Shown: positions 1-5,961 of the stretch, one piece after another
Position numbering within the stretch: the first letter of the stretch is position 1
Layout: each line of letters starts with the position of its first letter
NCBI GenBank assembly: GCA_030606765.1
Contig: JAUWFX010000059.1
Span: forward strand, 1 to 9,643
From: Dehalococcoidia bacterium
Lineage (GTDB): Bacteria > Chloroflexota > Dehalococcoidia > GIF9 > AB-539-J10
DNA: 9,643 bases
Direction: 5' to 3'
The notes under the pieces: generated by a model
Seen by the model: the letters and a program-made list of their open reading frames with translations, nothing else
Database searches by the model: none
What the model was told of the DNA's origin: nothing
Position numbers and translations under genes: made by a program

Positions 1-1447
1 GTTCGGACTCAGCGTTACTGTGATTCAGGGCGGCGGCCGATGCCATCCCCCCAAGTCTCTCTATGACGTCTCCCTGAAGCAGAGTCCACACGAATTCGTT
101 CCTTTCCTTTTCTTCAATCATCTCTGCGCACTGGGGATCTCCGTCTTTAGACCGTCGCTTTATATCATCCCAGGCTTCTTCTATCCCCCGGTCGTAGATA
201 GACATGGCCTCTTTTATCATCTTTCTGCTCATGGTGCGCGTCTCAGTGATGGGCTCGTTGGCGTTATAGCGGGCCCAGTTTCGGCTGAGGATGCGGATGC
301 CATAGCCCTTAGCTCTCTCGTACAGCTCGGTGCCGGGGAGGGGGGACAAGATATGGAAGCCATACTTGGCGCCGTATTTGTGATGAAGCTCGTCGCCAAA
401 GGCCAGAGACTTGAGAGCTGTATCCCAGCTTTCCCCGGGAAGTCCGAAGATGAAAGAATTGAAGACATTGATGCCGGCCTCAGCGGCTATCTTTACCCCG
501 CGCCGCACCTCTTCGAGGGTGATTCCCTTCCTTATGGTCTTCAGGATTTCTTCATCCGCCGACTCGACGCCAAATAGTACCCATTCGCAGCCGGCCCGTT
601 TCATTAGCTGAGCCATGTCCTCGCTAATACTATCCACCCGGGCAAAAACGCTCCATTTTATCTTCAGGCTACGCCTGAGCATTTCCTCACACACCGCTCG
701 GGTGTGGTGATGGTTGAGGGTAAAGGTGTCATCAACAATATTGATTTTCGCAAGCCCGAAATCACGCTGGAGTTTCTCAATCTCATCCACCACAAGCCCG
801 GGGCTGCGAAAACGGACTTTGGGGCCAAACATCCGGTGTCCTGAGCAGAAGATACAGCCATAAGGGCAGCCACGGCTGGTTATTACTGTACATGGGCTGC
901 CCAGAGCGCGGTACCTCGCCATGGGCAACAACTCGCGTGCTGGTAAGGGTAGCTGGTCGAGGTCCTCAATGCGAGCTTGGGGAGGAGTCTTCACCACCAT
1001 GCCTCCATCTGTAAAGGCAACGCCAGGCACATGGTAGATGTCTTTGTCTTCTTCCACTGCCCTGACCAGTTCGACCAGGGTTCTCTCTCCCTCACCGATG
1101 ACTATGGCATCAATCCATGGTGACTGGAGCAGTGTCTCTTCTAGGGCAAAGGTAACATGAGGACCGCCGATAACGGTGAAAACGTGGGGGTCGAAAGCTT
1201 TACATGCCTTGAGCATCCTTCTGGCAATGGGGTAGTTCAGAGTAACGCAGGTGGCGCCTACAAGCTGAGGTCGGTACTCCTCCAGTTCTCGCCTCAGCTT
1301 CCTGGGATGGTACGGGGTCACCAGGAAATCCAGAATCTTGACCTCGATACCCTCTCTATTCAGGACACTGGCTAAATAACTTAAAGAGAGGGGAGGGACT
1401 GGGCTCTCCTCCAGAGGGTGTGGCGTACTCAAGAGTAATACTCGCAT
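1..1447 (-). CDS. B12-binding-domain radical SAM protein, 3' end outside window
   Basis: The minus strand is open from an ATG at 1447 to the window edge, giving at least 482 residues. The N-terminal 150 or so residues look like the Rossmann-type cobalamin-binding domain of the BchE-like radical SAM group (MRVLLLSTP start, PPLSLSYLASVL, IGGPHVTF near 93-100, GEGERTL near 118-124). The radical SAM core follows, with the [4Fe-4S]-binding CxxxCxxC at C194, C198 and C201. Further on are FGVES and FIFGLPGES, usual in this fold. The classical DxHxxG cobalamin motif is not seen, so cobalamin binding is uncertain. An in-frame ATG lies at 1501, but a candidate promoter would start transcription near 1499, which favours 1447. 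The ribosome binding site is weak. The family covers methylases, cyclases and other radical enzymes, and the substrate cannot be read from sequence. Confidence 0.85.
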   Translation of the reverse strand, partial: MRVLLLSTPHPLEESPVPPLSLSYLASVLNREGIEVKILDFLVTPYHPRKLRRELEEYRPQLVGATCVTLNYPIARRMLKACKAFDPHVFTVIGGPHVTFALEETLLQSPWIDAIVIGEGERTLVELVRAVEEDKDIYHVPGVAFTDGGMVVKTPPQARIEDLDQLPLPARELLPMARYRALGSPCTVITSRGCPYGCIFCSGHRMFGPKVRFRSPGLVVDEIEKLQRDFGLAKINIVDDTFTLNHHHTRAVCEEMLRRSLKIKWSVFARVDSISEDMAQLMKRAGCEWVLFGVESADEEILKTIRKGITLEEVRRGVKIAAEAGINVFNSFIFGLPGESWDTALKSLAFGDELHHKYGAKYGFHILSPLPGTELYERAKGYGIRILSRNWARYNANEPITETRTMSRKMIKEAMSIYDRGIEEAWDDIKRRSKDGDPQCAEMIEEKERNEFVWTLLQGDVIERLGGMASAAALNHSNAESE

Positions 1448-1505
1448 AGATATCAGCCAGCACTTCGCTACCCCACATCCCTGACTTCTTAAATTCGGCA
1501 TGCTG

Positions 1506-1535
1506 AGTATAGCTCTTGTCATATTCCAAAATCAA
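1506..1535 (-). promoter_or_regulatory. candidate sigma70-type promoter for the radical SAM gene
   Basis: On the minus strand, TTGATT (1535-1530) and TATACT (1511-1506) are separated by 18 bases and match the -35 and -10 consensus at 4/6 and 5/6 positions. Transcription would begin near 1499, about 50 bases before the ATG at 1447. This is pattern matching only. Confidence 0.4.
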
Positions 1536-1539
1536 CTGT

Positions 1540-1553
1540 AAAAGTAGACTTTT
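1540..1553. repeat. short AT-rich palindrome in divergent intergenic region
   Basis: AAAAGT-AG-ACTTTT is a perfect 6-base inverted repeat just upstream of the candidate -35 of the radical SAM gene and about 100 bases before the ribbon-helix-helix gene. Such a site could be an operator, for instance for the neighbouring regulator, but AT-rich palindromes this short also arise by chance. Confidence 0.25.
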
Positions 1554-1652
1554 TATTTTGTCACTATGAACGTTAAGTGCTTATGCCACAATATTGGGAA
1601 GGTTATATGTTTTTGTGAGTTTATGCTATAAAATTGAATAGAGGAGGTGAGC

Positions 1653-1871
1653 ATGGCTAAAGGAACAAGAATAACTGTGGATTTGGGAAGTGAAGAACTT
1701 CTCAAGGCGGTAAAATTTGCCTCTGTCGAGCAAGGTAAACCAATTCGGGAAATCATTATCGAGGCGCTGGAGCAGTGGCTGGGGGGAAAGAAAGGCTCAG
1801 GACAGCAGGATTTCCTGGCCATGATGAAAGCCCTGGATGCATACCGGAAAACAGCCGGCCAAGGAAGTTAA
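1653..1871 (+). CDS. small ribbon-helix-helix (CopG/Arc-type) DNA-binding protein
   Basis: This gene encodes 72 residues. The start is set by a near-perfect Shine-Dalgarno GAGGAGGTGA (1641-1650) ahead of the ATG at 1653; an in-frame GTG at 1647 lies inside that site and is unlikely to be used. Residues 5-11 (TRITVDL) form the expected DNA-contacting beta strand. Helix A follows (SEELLKAVKFASVEQGK), then a second helix (PIREIIIEALEQWL), matching the RHH fold in order and size. The tail of about 25 residues is polar (GGKKGSGQQDFLAMMKALDAYRK) and could be a toxin-binding or oligomerisation segment. No toxin-like frame is adjacent; the next gene is a metal hydrolase with its own promoter. A candidate -10 TATAAA is at 1627-1632 without a convincing -35. 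It could be an orphan antitoxin or a stand-alone repressor. Confidence 0.72.
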   Translation: MAKGTRITVDLGSEELLKAVKFASVEQGKPIREIIIEALEQWLGGKKGSGQQDFLAMMKALDAYRKTAGQGS

Positions 1872-1921
1872 GGTAGCGATGGAATGCTGGAGTCTTCCGA
1901 TTAAGGTTGCCGGGTTAGTGA

Positions 1922-1930
1922 TGGTATAAT
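1922..1930 (+). promoter_or_regulatory. extended -10 promoter element for the amidohydrolase gene
   Basis: TGG-TATAAT at 1922-1930 is a consensus extended -10 (TGn followed by TATAAT). The only -35 candidate is a poor TTAAGG at 1901-1906 with an 18-base spacer, which is tolerable because extended -10 promoters depend less on the -35. Transcription would start near 1937, giving a leader of about 27 bases that contains the ribosome binding site. Confidence 0.5.
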
Positions 1931-1963
1931 CAGGAAAACACAAGACGCCTTGAGGAGGACGAT

Positions 1964-2887
1964 ATGATCATTGATGTTCATACTCACCTTTGCGATTATG
2001 ATAGTGTTGCCAAACCTTTTTGGGATGGCTGGGCAGAGGTTGGGGCGCTGAGGATTAATAGGCCATTGGAAAAGGTGCAAAGACGATTGCCGGAGTTTTT
2101 GGATATTTCAGGTGACATGATGGTCAAGGATATGGATGCTGCCGGGATTGATAAAAGTGTGCTGTTGGCGATTGATTGGGGTCTGGCCCGCCATCTTGGT
2201 GAACCCAAGCTAAGCATTGAGGAGATAAACAAGGTTTATGCTGATGCGGCGGGAAAATATCCCCAGCGATTAATTGCTTTTGCCGGCATAGACCCCAGAA
2301 GGAATAAAGCTGACGAAATGGTTGGAAGATTTCTCAAGGAATGGGGTATGAAGGGGATTAAATTCCATTCGGCTGCCGGCTTCTATCCCAACGATAAGGT
2401 GTGTTATCCCATTTATGAAAAAGCATTGGAATATGGGGTCCCTGTTCTACTCCATACAGGGGAGGTGCTGAAACCACTTTATTTTAAATATTGCCAGCCC
2501 ATTTATGTGCAGGAGGTAGCCATGGACTTTCCTGACCTGCCTATCATCCTGGCACATACGGGTGGATGCTGGTACTCGGAAGCAGTGGCAATCTGTAACA
2601 ACGCAACAAATGTTTACCTCGATTTATCTCTATGGCAGCGACGGCTTCTCCGCCCTCTGGAATTCTACAGAGCGCTACGGACATTGTTAGACTCGGTCCC
2701 CTGGCAGAGAGTGCTGTTCGGCAGTGACTACCCCTTTCTGAAGTTGCTAATCAATCAAGAGAGGGGGGTCAAAGCCTTTACCGAAATTCCCGACTCAGTA
2801 AAGGAGCAAGGAATCGAGTTCACAGACGAGGAAATCGCAGGAATAATGGGCGGCAACGCCGCTAAAATCTTGGGACTAGCGGAATAA
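1964..2887 (+). CDS. amidohydrolase family 2 (metal-dependent hydrolase, TIM barrel)
   Basis: The gene encodes 307 residues, starting at an ATG with a strong GAGGAGG site at 1952-1958. It has the amidohydrolase-2 signature: N-terminal metal-binding HxH (H6, H8 in MIIDVHTHL), GIKFH near 131-135, LLHTG with H164, ILAHTGG with H198, and the late catalytic aspartate D255 in LFGSDYPF. The length is normal for the family. Relatives include decarboxylases of the ACMSD/gamma-resorcylate type, 2-pyrone-4,6-dicarboxylate lactonase and many uncharacterised hydrolases, so the reaction cannot be fixed from motifs. The protein has no signal peptide and should be cytoplasmic. It has its own promoter and stands apart from the upstream regulator gene by 92 bases. 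Any functional link to that regulator is conjecture. Confidence 0.88.
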   Translation: MIIDVHTHLCDYDSVAKPFWDGWAEVGALRINRPLEKVQRRLPEFLDISGDMMVKDMDAAGIDKSVLLAIDWGLARHLGEPKLSIEEINKVYADAAGKYPQRLIAFAGIDPRRNKADEMVGRFLKEWGMKGIKFHSAAGFYPNDKVCYPIYEKALEYGVPVLLHTGEVLKPLYFKYCQPIYVQEVAMDFPDLPIILAHTGGCWYSEAVAICNNATNVYLDLSLWQRRLLRPLEFYRALRTLLDSVPWQRVLFGSDYPFLKLLINQERGVKAFTEIPDSVKEQGIEFTDEEIAGIMGGNAAKILGLAE

Positions 2888-2985
2888 GCGAATGCGTGAG
2901 TTCTCCATCCTTCTTATCCAGCAAAGTAATTCGGGTTTGTTGGACAGTCTGACCTTGTTGGGAAAGTATCAACGGAGATGGCATT

Positions 2986-3004
2986 TGCCAGAATAGTTCT
3001 GGCA
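2986..3004. repeat. perfect hairpin between convergent genes, possible bidirectional terminator
   Basis: TGCCAGAA (2986-2993) and TTCTGGCA (2997-3004) form a perfect 8-base stem around a TAG loop. It lies four bases past the dehydrogenase stop codon and about 100 bases past the amidohydrolase stop. Neither strand has a T-rich tail, so it is not a canonical intrinsic terminator. An RNA-stabilising 3' hairpin or a protein-binding palindrome are alternatives. Confidence 0.4.
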
Positions 3005-3008
3005 GGCT

Positions 3009-3758
3009 CTAAACGTTCATCCCTCCGCTGATGATGAAGGCGCCGCCGGTAACGAAGGAAGCAGCGTCCGAGGCCAGCCAGATTACCATTTCCGCCACTT
3101 CTTCAGGTTCACCCCATCTCTTCAGAGGTATGCTGGACTGGAAGGCATCGGCGTCTTTTCGGGCACGCAGTTCTTCAGTCATGCGGGTTTTGATCCAGCC
3201 GGGGCAGACGGTGACTACTCGGATGTTATCCTTGCCATACTCGGTCGATGCTGCATTGGAAATAGCCACGACGGCATGTTTGCTTCCGCTGTAGACGGAC
3301 AATCTTTCCGCGGTGGATACGCCGGCGGTGGAGGAATTGTTTATAATGACTCCGCCACCCTGTTCCAGCATCACCGGTATTTCATATTTCATGGACAACC
3401 AGACGCCCTTGAAATTGGTATCCACCACTTCGTCAAAGGTATCCTCGGTCGTCCGTATCAGGCGGGCCATTATGCCTCCTACTCCGGCGTTGTTAAAGGC
3501 GATATCCAGACGGCCGTATCTTTTTACGGTTTGTTGTACCATGTTTTCAACCTGCGAGGCAATCCGCACATCGGTTTGGATAAACATCGCTTCACCGCCG
3601 GCTTTCTTTATCATCTCCACCGTTTCTTTCCCCTCCTTTTCCCTGCGGTTCGCTACCACTACCCTGGCACCCCGGTCTCCAAATTTGATTGCTGTGGCAC
3701 GGCCGATGCCGGAACTCCCGCCGGTTACCAGTGCTACTTTTCCCGCAAACGTGTTCAT
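3009..3758 (-). CDS. classical short-chain dehydrogenase/reductase (SDR)
   Basis: The gene encodes 249 residues, the usual size for a classical SDR. The start ATG has AAGGAGG with six bases of spacing. The cofactor-binding TGGSSGIG occupies 12-19 and NNAG is at 89-92. The catalytic tetrad is N115, S142/S143, Y156 and K160 (YSGSK), followed by PGWIKT at 186-191. The second beta strand ends in NRR (37-39) rather than an acidic residue, which by family rules favours NADP(H) over NAD(H). The C-terminus has the usual WLASDAASFVTGGAFIISGG. The protein is probably a soluble tetrameric or dimeric oxidoreductase acting on an alcohol or ketone (the family includes 3-oxoacyl-ACP reductases). The substrate is unknown and no neighbour suggests one. 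It is transcribed alone, convergent with the amidohydrolase. Confidence 0.9.
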   Translation of the reverse strand: MNTFAGKVALVTGGSSGIGRATAIKFGDRGARVVVANRREKEGKETVEMIKKAGGEAMFIQTDVRIASQVENMVQQTVKRYGRLDIAFNNAGVGGIMARLIRTTEDTFDEVVDTNFKGVWLSMKYEIPVMLEQGGGVIINNSSTAGVSTAERLSVYSGSKHAVVAISNAASTEYGKDNIRVVTVCPGWIKTRMTEELRARKDADAFQSSIPLKRWGEPEEVAEMVIWLASDAASFVTGGAFIISGGMNV

Positions 3759-3871
3759 CTTTGGCCTCCTTTTTGCTCACTAAATCAATGTCAGAACCTG
3801 TTCTATCTTAGTGTGGATTTTGGACAACTTTATCACCGACGAGCGCACAACCGCAATATGGGCAAGAAAAT

Positions 3872-3892
3872 GGGCGGGGACAAGCCCCGCCC
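3872..3892. repeat. GC-rich perfect hairpin
   Basis: GGGCGGGG (3872-3879) and CCCCGCCC (3885-3892) form a perfect 8-base stem with an ACAAG loop. The sequence is of the type seen as dispersed intergenic repeats in some bacterial genomes. No T-tract follows, so it is not called as a terminator. Confidence 0.7.
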
Positions 3893-3914
3893 CTACGCAT
3901 TGGGTAGATGTAGT

Positions 3915-3933
3915 GGCGAGGTTTATCCTCGCC
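3915..3933. repeat. perfect hairpin, second unit of the repeat cluster
   Basis: GGCGAGG (3915-3921) and CCTCGCC (3927-3933) pair perfectly around TTTAT. It sits 22 bases from the previous hairpin, and the two probably belong to one composite repeat. Confidence 0.65.
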
Positions 3934-3944
3934 TCCCAATCCCA

Positions 3945-3973
3945 GAGATTGCCACGCTTCGCTCGCAATGACA
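3945..3973 (-). repeat. left copy of a dispersed inverted repeat
   Basis: This copy begins GAGATTGC (3945-3952) and ends CTCGCAATGACA (3962-3973). Both ends are the exact reverse complement of the ends of the copy at 4050-4089. The core between them (CACGCTTCG) differs from the core of the other copy. The strand is assigned relative to that copy. Confidence 0.7.
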
Positions 3974-4001
3974 ATAAAAATAAGGGCGCGCAACGACAAA
4001 A

Positions 4002-4053
4002 GACACGGGCTCGCGGTGACATAAGTGAAGGTGTTCATAATGACACCCGTGTC
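4002..4053. repeat. 8-base inverted repeat inside the cluster
   Basis: GACACGGG (4002-4009) and CCCGTGTC (4046-4053) are perfect inverse copies 36 bases apart. The right arm is also part of the small palindrome TGACAC-CC-GTGTCA (4041-4054) and overlaps the start of the right dispersed repeat. Confidence 0.5.
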
Positions 4054-4089
4054 ATTGCGAGGCTGACTTTAGTCAGCCGAAGCAATCTC
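4050..4089 (+). repeat. right copy of the dispersed inverted repeat, with nested hairpin
   Basis: The copy runs from TGTCATTGCGAG (4050-4061) to GCAATCTC (4082-4089). Inside it, GGCTGAC (4061-4067) and GTCAGCC (4072-4078) form a perfect stem with a TTTA loop. An outer stem of ATTGC (4054-4058) with GCAAT (4082-4086) encloses it. The element therefore folds on its own and also pairs at its ends with the copy at 3945-3973. Confidence 0.7.
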
Positions 4090-4171
4090 GGTGGCGCTGT
4101 TGAGGATGGAAATTGACACGTGGAGTCTACCCCTTTGACTTTGCTCAAGACAGACCTAAATGGACAGGAGG

Positions 4172-4645
4172 TTAGGACGGAGGAGGAACTTTCTCCAGAG
4201 ACAGGTAAAGCTCTTTTTGCTCATCGTGGGACGGGAAGAGTTCGTTTAGCAGCATTATTTGTCCTCTGGACTTGAGGTTAGATAATCCTTCGCGGCATTC
4301 GGACTTGGAAAGGCTGGGGGTCCATTCCCGACAGGCTTTAGGACGCGAAGGATATATGGTGCAGCGGGCTTTCCCGTCCGCATCCCAGGCCAGGAAAATG
4401 CAGCCTTTCTCGGTTCTCTTGAGCAGGTAGCCTTCCTTTATCGGCAACTTCAGAGCATATCTGGAGATGCACTTTGAGCGTGATATTCTCAGGGCTGAGG
4501 CAATGTTGTCTATGTCTTCGGGGGTAAGGGGGGCCTGGTAGCGGGTGCAGCAGATGCCACAGCGAAAACAGGGGATGGGAGTTTGTTCCGTTATGGTAAT
4601 TTCTTTTCCTTCAAGTGTCTTTATAATCGCTTTCTCTGTTGACAT
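4172..4645 (-). CDS. YkgJ family cysteine-cluster protein (putative Fe-S or zinc binding)
   Basis: The gene encodes 157 residues. The N-terminal half has CFRCGICC (C26, C29, C32, C33), the hallmark of the YkgJ family (PF03692). C59, C82, C95 (CTIY) and C105 in RPKACREW follow, as the family normally shows with its C..Y..RP..CR pattern, and there is an extra C117. The clustered cysteines are thought to bind an Fe-S centre or zinc; the biochemical role is not established. The start lies 15 bases after the stop of the upstream IMPase-family gene on the same strand, and only a weak GAAG precedes it, so translation may be coupled to that gene. There is no in-frame alternative start upstream because a stop is met at once. 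Confidence 0.82.
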   Translation of the reverse strand: MSTEKAIIKTLEGKEITITEQTPIPCFRCGICCTRYQAPLTPEDIDNIASALRISRSKCISRYALKLPIKEGYLLKRTEKGCIFLAWDADGKARCTIYPSRPKACREWTPSLSKSECREGLSNLKSRGQIMLLNELFPSHDEQKELYLSLEKVPPPS

Positions 4646-4660
4646 AGTGCTATCTTCATA

Positions 4661-5425
4661 TCACTGGGAAGAAAGCAAGCTCAATATCTTCTCGTGAAGC
4701 TTTTTGTTGGAGAATAGAAGGTCGCCTGTCTGGGGCTTCCAGGGGTTGCCCTGAAAATCGCTGACCTTGCCACCGGCTTCTTGAACTAATAAGACACCGG
4801 GGGCAACATCCCAGGGCTCTATCTTGGTGGAGAAGTAAGCCTCTCCTTTGCCGGCGGCAACCCAGGCTGTTTCCAGCCCAGCCGAACCTAGCTTGCGTAT
4901 GTCCGTAACCCGGGGGTAAACCTTATGCAGAAGCTCGCCTGTTCTTCCCCGGTTTCTATCTCCGCCTTCACAGTAGAAAATGTAGCTCTGGCCGAGGTCT
5001 GATACATCGGATACTTGAATCTTTACCCCGTTTAAGTAAGCACCTTTGTCCTTTTCAGCAAAGTAAAACTCATCAATTGCCGGGGCACAAATCACCCCCA
5101 GGAGAAGTTCGCTTTGGTGCATCAGGGCTATACACACGGCAAAGAAAGGGTTGAAATTGGCAAAATCACCTGTGCCATCCAAAGAATCTACAATCCAAAG
5201 CCAATCAGGGTCGCCCTGGAGAAAACCGCCTTCCTCAGTGAGCAGGCTGTGGTGAGGATAGTGTCTCTTAATTTCTTCAACAATTAACCTGTCCACTTCT
5301 TTATCATATGTGGTGGCTGCTTCCTTAGCCGTGCTTCGCTCTTTAAGCAAAGCCCAGTCCTGGCGAAAATGCTTCATCAGGGTATCGCCAGCCTTTCTGG
5401 CCAGGCTCTCAATTAATTCCTTCAT
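4661..5425 (-). CDS. inositol monophosphatase family phosphatase (SuhB/CysQ-like)
   Basis: The gene encodes 254 residues, typical for the Mg2+-dependent, Li+-sensitive phosphatase superfamily. Metal ligands are visible: E64/E65 in LLTEEGG, then WIVDSLDGTGDF (D80, D83, G84, T85), and the C-terminal EPWDVAPG with D206, followed by LLVQEAGG. The central motif departs from the usual DPLDGT-x-NF: the proline is serine and the asparagine is aspartate. Substrate preference (inositol phosphate, histidinol phosphate, fructose bisphosphate or PAP) therefore cannot be assigned with confidence. It is the first gene of a minus-strand pair with the YkgJ-type gene. No clear Shine-Dalgarno precedes the ATG. 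A candidate promoter and a structured leader lie upstream at 5465-5548. Confidence 0.87.
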   Translation of the reverse strand: MKELIESLARKAGDTLMKHFRQDWALLKERSTAKEAATTYDKEVDRLIVEEIKRHYPHHSLLTEEGGFLQGDPDWLWIVDSLDGTGDFANFNPFFAVCIALMHQSELLLGVICAPAIDEFYFAEKDKGAYLNGVKIQVSDVSDLGQSYIFYCEGGDRNRGRTGELLHKVYPRVTDIRKLGSAGLETAWVAAGKGEAYFSTKIEPWDVAPGVLLVQEAGGKVSDFQGNPWKPQTGDLLFSNKKLHEKILSLLSSQ

Positions 5426-5464
5426 ACTATTTCTAGTTATTTTATCATTGCTGCTAAAATAGCA

Positions 5465-5514
5465 CTAAACACAGAGGTTCTCCGATGAGTGGAGGCGAAA
5501 GAACCCCTGTTTAG
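5465..5514 (-). promoter_or_regulatory. long imperfect hairpin in the leader of the IMPase-YkgJ pair
   Basis: The arms are 5514-5500 and 5481-5465 as read on the minus strand. They pair over about 15 bases with a two-base bulge. The minus-strand RNA has one G-U wobble where the plus-strand RNA would have an A-C mismatch, so the structure favours a minus-strand transcript. The apical part (5482-5499) could add a short CC/GG or CTCC/GGAG stem. It does not match the TPP or fluoride riboswitch patterns that I know. It may be a regulatory leader, a protein-binding site or another dispersed palindrome. Confidence 0.4.
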
Positions 5515-5519
5515 TTGAC

Positions 5520-5548
5520 ATAATATATTGATAGTGAGGGCCTGATAA
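5520..5548 (-). promoter_or_regulatory. candidate sigma70-type promoter for the IMPase-YkgJ pair
   Basis: On the minus strand, TTATCA (5548-5543) and TATTAT (5525-5520) have a 17-base spacer and match consensus at 4/6 and 5/6. Transcription would begin near 5513, at the first arm of the hairpin 5465-5514. A plus-strand TTGACA at 5515-5520 is a perfect -35 hexamer, but no -10 lies at a workable distance. Confidence 0.38.
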
Positions 5549-5555
5549 ATCAGGC
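5540..5555. repeat. small perfect hairpin upstream of the thiamine-binding gene
   Basis: GCCTGA (5540-5545) and TCAGGC (5550-5555) pair around TAAA. The hairpin lies 24 bases before the ribosome binding site of the plus-strand gene and overlaps the candidate -35 of the divergent pair. It could be an operator or a leader hairpin. Confidence 0.35.
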
Positions 5556-5592
5556 AACCACAAAAAATCTGGATGTATAAGGAGGTGAGAGA

Positions 5593-5892
5593 ATGGCAAT
5601 AGCCGAGGTAAGCGTTGTCCCGTTAGGAACGAAGACTCCTTCAGTCAGCCAATACGTGGCACGGGCGGTCAAGGTCCTGGAGCAGGAAAAGGACATAAGG
5701 TACGAGATGACCGCAATGGGGACAATCATAGAGGGTGAATTAGACAGGATTCTAGCAGTGGTAAGGAAGATGCACGAAGGGACCTTTGGGGAAGGGGTTG
5801 TTAGAGTATTAACCACGGTTAAAATTGATGACCGGCGAGACAAGGCCCTGGGCATGAAAGAGAAGATGAATTCGCTCAAGAAGAAGCTATAG
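5593..5892 (+). CDS. MTH1187-family thiamine-binding protein
   Basis: The gene encodes 99 residues preceded by a very strong AAGGAGGTGA (5579-5588). The sequence matches the small MTH1187/YkoF-type ferredoxin-like fold family (PF01910). Recognisable segments are an N-terminal AIAEVSVVPLGT strand, SVSQYVARAV, YEMTAMGTIIEG near 36-47, MHEGTF near 60-65 and the conserved VKIDDRRDK near 78-86. Family members bind thiamine or related pyrimidines and are assumed to act as cytoplasmic carriers or sensors; no enzymatic activity is implied. No thiamine biosynthesis or transport gene is adjacent and no TPP riboswitch is seen in the leader, so the link to thiamine rests on the family alone. It is transcribed divergently from the IMPase pair. 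A good promoter was not found. Confidence 0.88.
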   Translation: MAIAEVSVVPLGTKTPSVSQYVARAVKVLEQEKDIRYEMTAMGTIIEGELDRILAVVRKMHEGTFGEGVVRVLTTVKIDDRRDKALGMKEKMNSLKKKL

Positions 5893-5934
5893 GATTGGCT
5901 TAGTTACCCCAAGTCTATTTCTACATTTTCCCTT

Positions 5935-5961
5935 CTTAAGGTAAGAGGGGGTAGGGGAGTT
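5935..5961 (+). repeat. left imperfect inverted repeat of the DUF559 cassette
   Basis: The arm runs from CTTAAGGTAAG through G-rich sequence to GGGGAGTT, ending at the base before the start codon. It also supplies the only plausible ribosome binding sequence (AGAGGGGG, 5944-5951) for the enclosed gene. Confidence 0.5.

Larger units (their letters stand above)
3759..4171. other. non-coding stretch dense in palindromic repeats
   Basis: No convincing gene is present here. Open frames on both strands give arbitrary arginine-rich peptides (for example LRAKRGN) of the kind produced by translating dispersed repeats. Position 3793-3804 carries a small inverted repeat, AGAAC-CT-GTTCT, ahead of the dehydrogenase. 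From 3872 to 4089 there is a chain of perfect hairpins and a pair of related repeats in opposite orientation, listed separately. Positions 4093-4171 hold nothing recognisable. Confidence 0.7.

Noticed and set aside
20..611. Plus-strand open frames at the left edge
   Set aside because: They lie antisense to the continuous radical SAM frame, which carries the family motifs.
3793..3804. AGAAC-CT-GTTCT inverted repeat as a LexA/DinR box
   Set aside because: The spacing between GAAC and GTTC is two bases, not the four of the DinR-type site, and the gene beside it is not an SOS gene.
3276..3971. Long plus-strand open frame of 231 codons opposite the dehydrogenase
   Set aside because: It runs antisense to a gene with complete SDR motifs, then crosses the palindromic repeats; its peptide has no domain-like pattern and no ribosome binding site was noticed.
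3872..4089. CRISPR array
   Set aside because: The repeats are inverted, not direct, and show no regular spacer periodicity.
3780..4116. Several short frames on both strands giving arginine-rich peptides
   Set aside because: They are translations of the dispersed palindromic repeats, overlap each other in different frames and lack gene signals.
5481..5503. Hammerhead-like core (CCGATGAG ... GCGAAAG)
   Set aside because: The conserved CUGAUGA has a changed base, no proper stem II forms, and the flanks pair with each other instead of making a three-way junction with a cleavage site.
5479..5514. Fluoride-riboswitch-like CGATGAG loop
   Set aside because: Only the short loop resembles it; the second hairpin and pseudoknot partner expected downstream are missing.
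5515..5520. Perfect -35 hexamer TTGACA on the plus strand before the thiamine-binding gene
   Set aside because: No acceptable -10 occurs 15-19 bases downstream, so it was not called as a promoter.
5465..5592. TPP riboswitch ahead of the thiamine-binding gene
   Set aside because: The conserved CTGAGA segment and the later TPP-box core are absent; only a chance CCTGAT resembles part of it.
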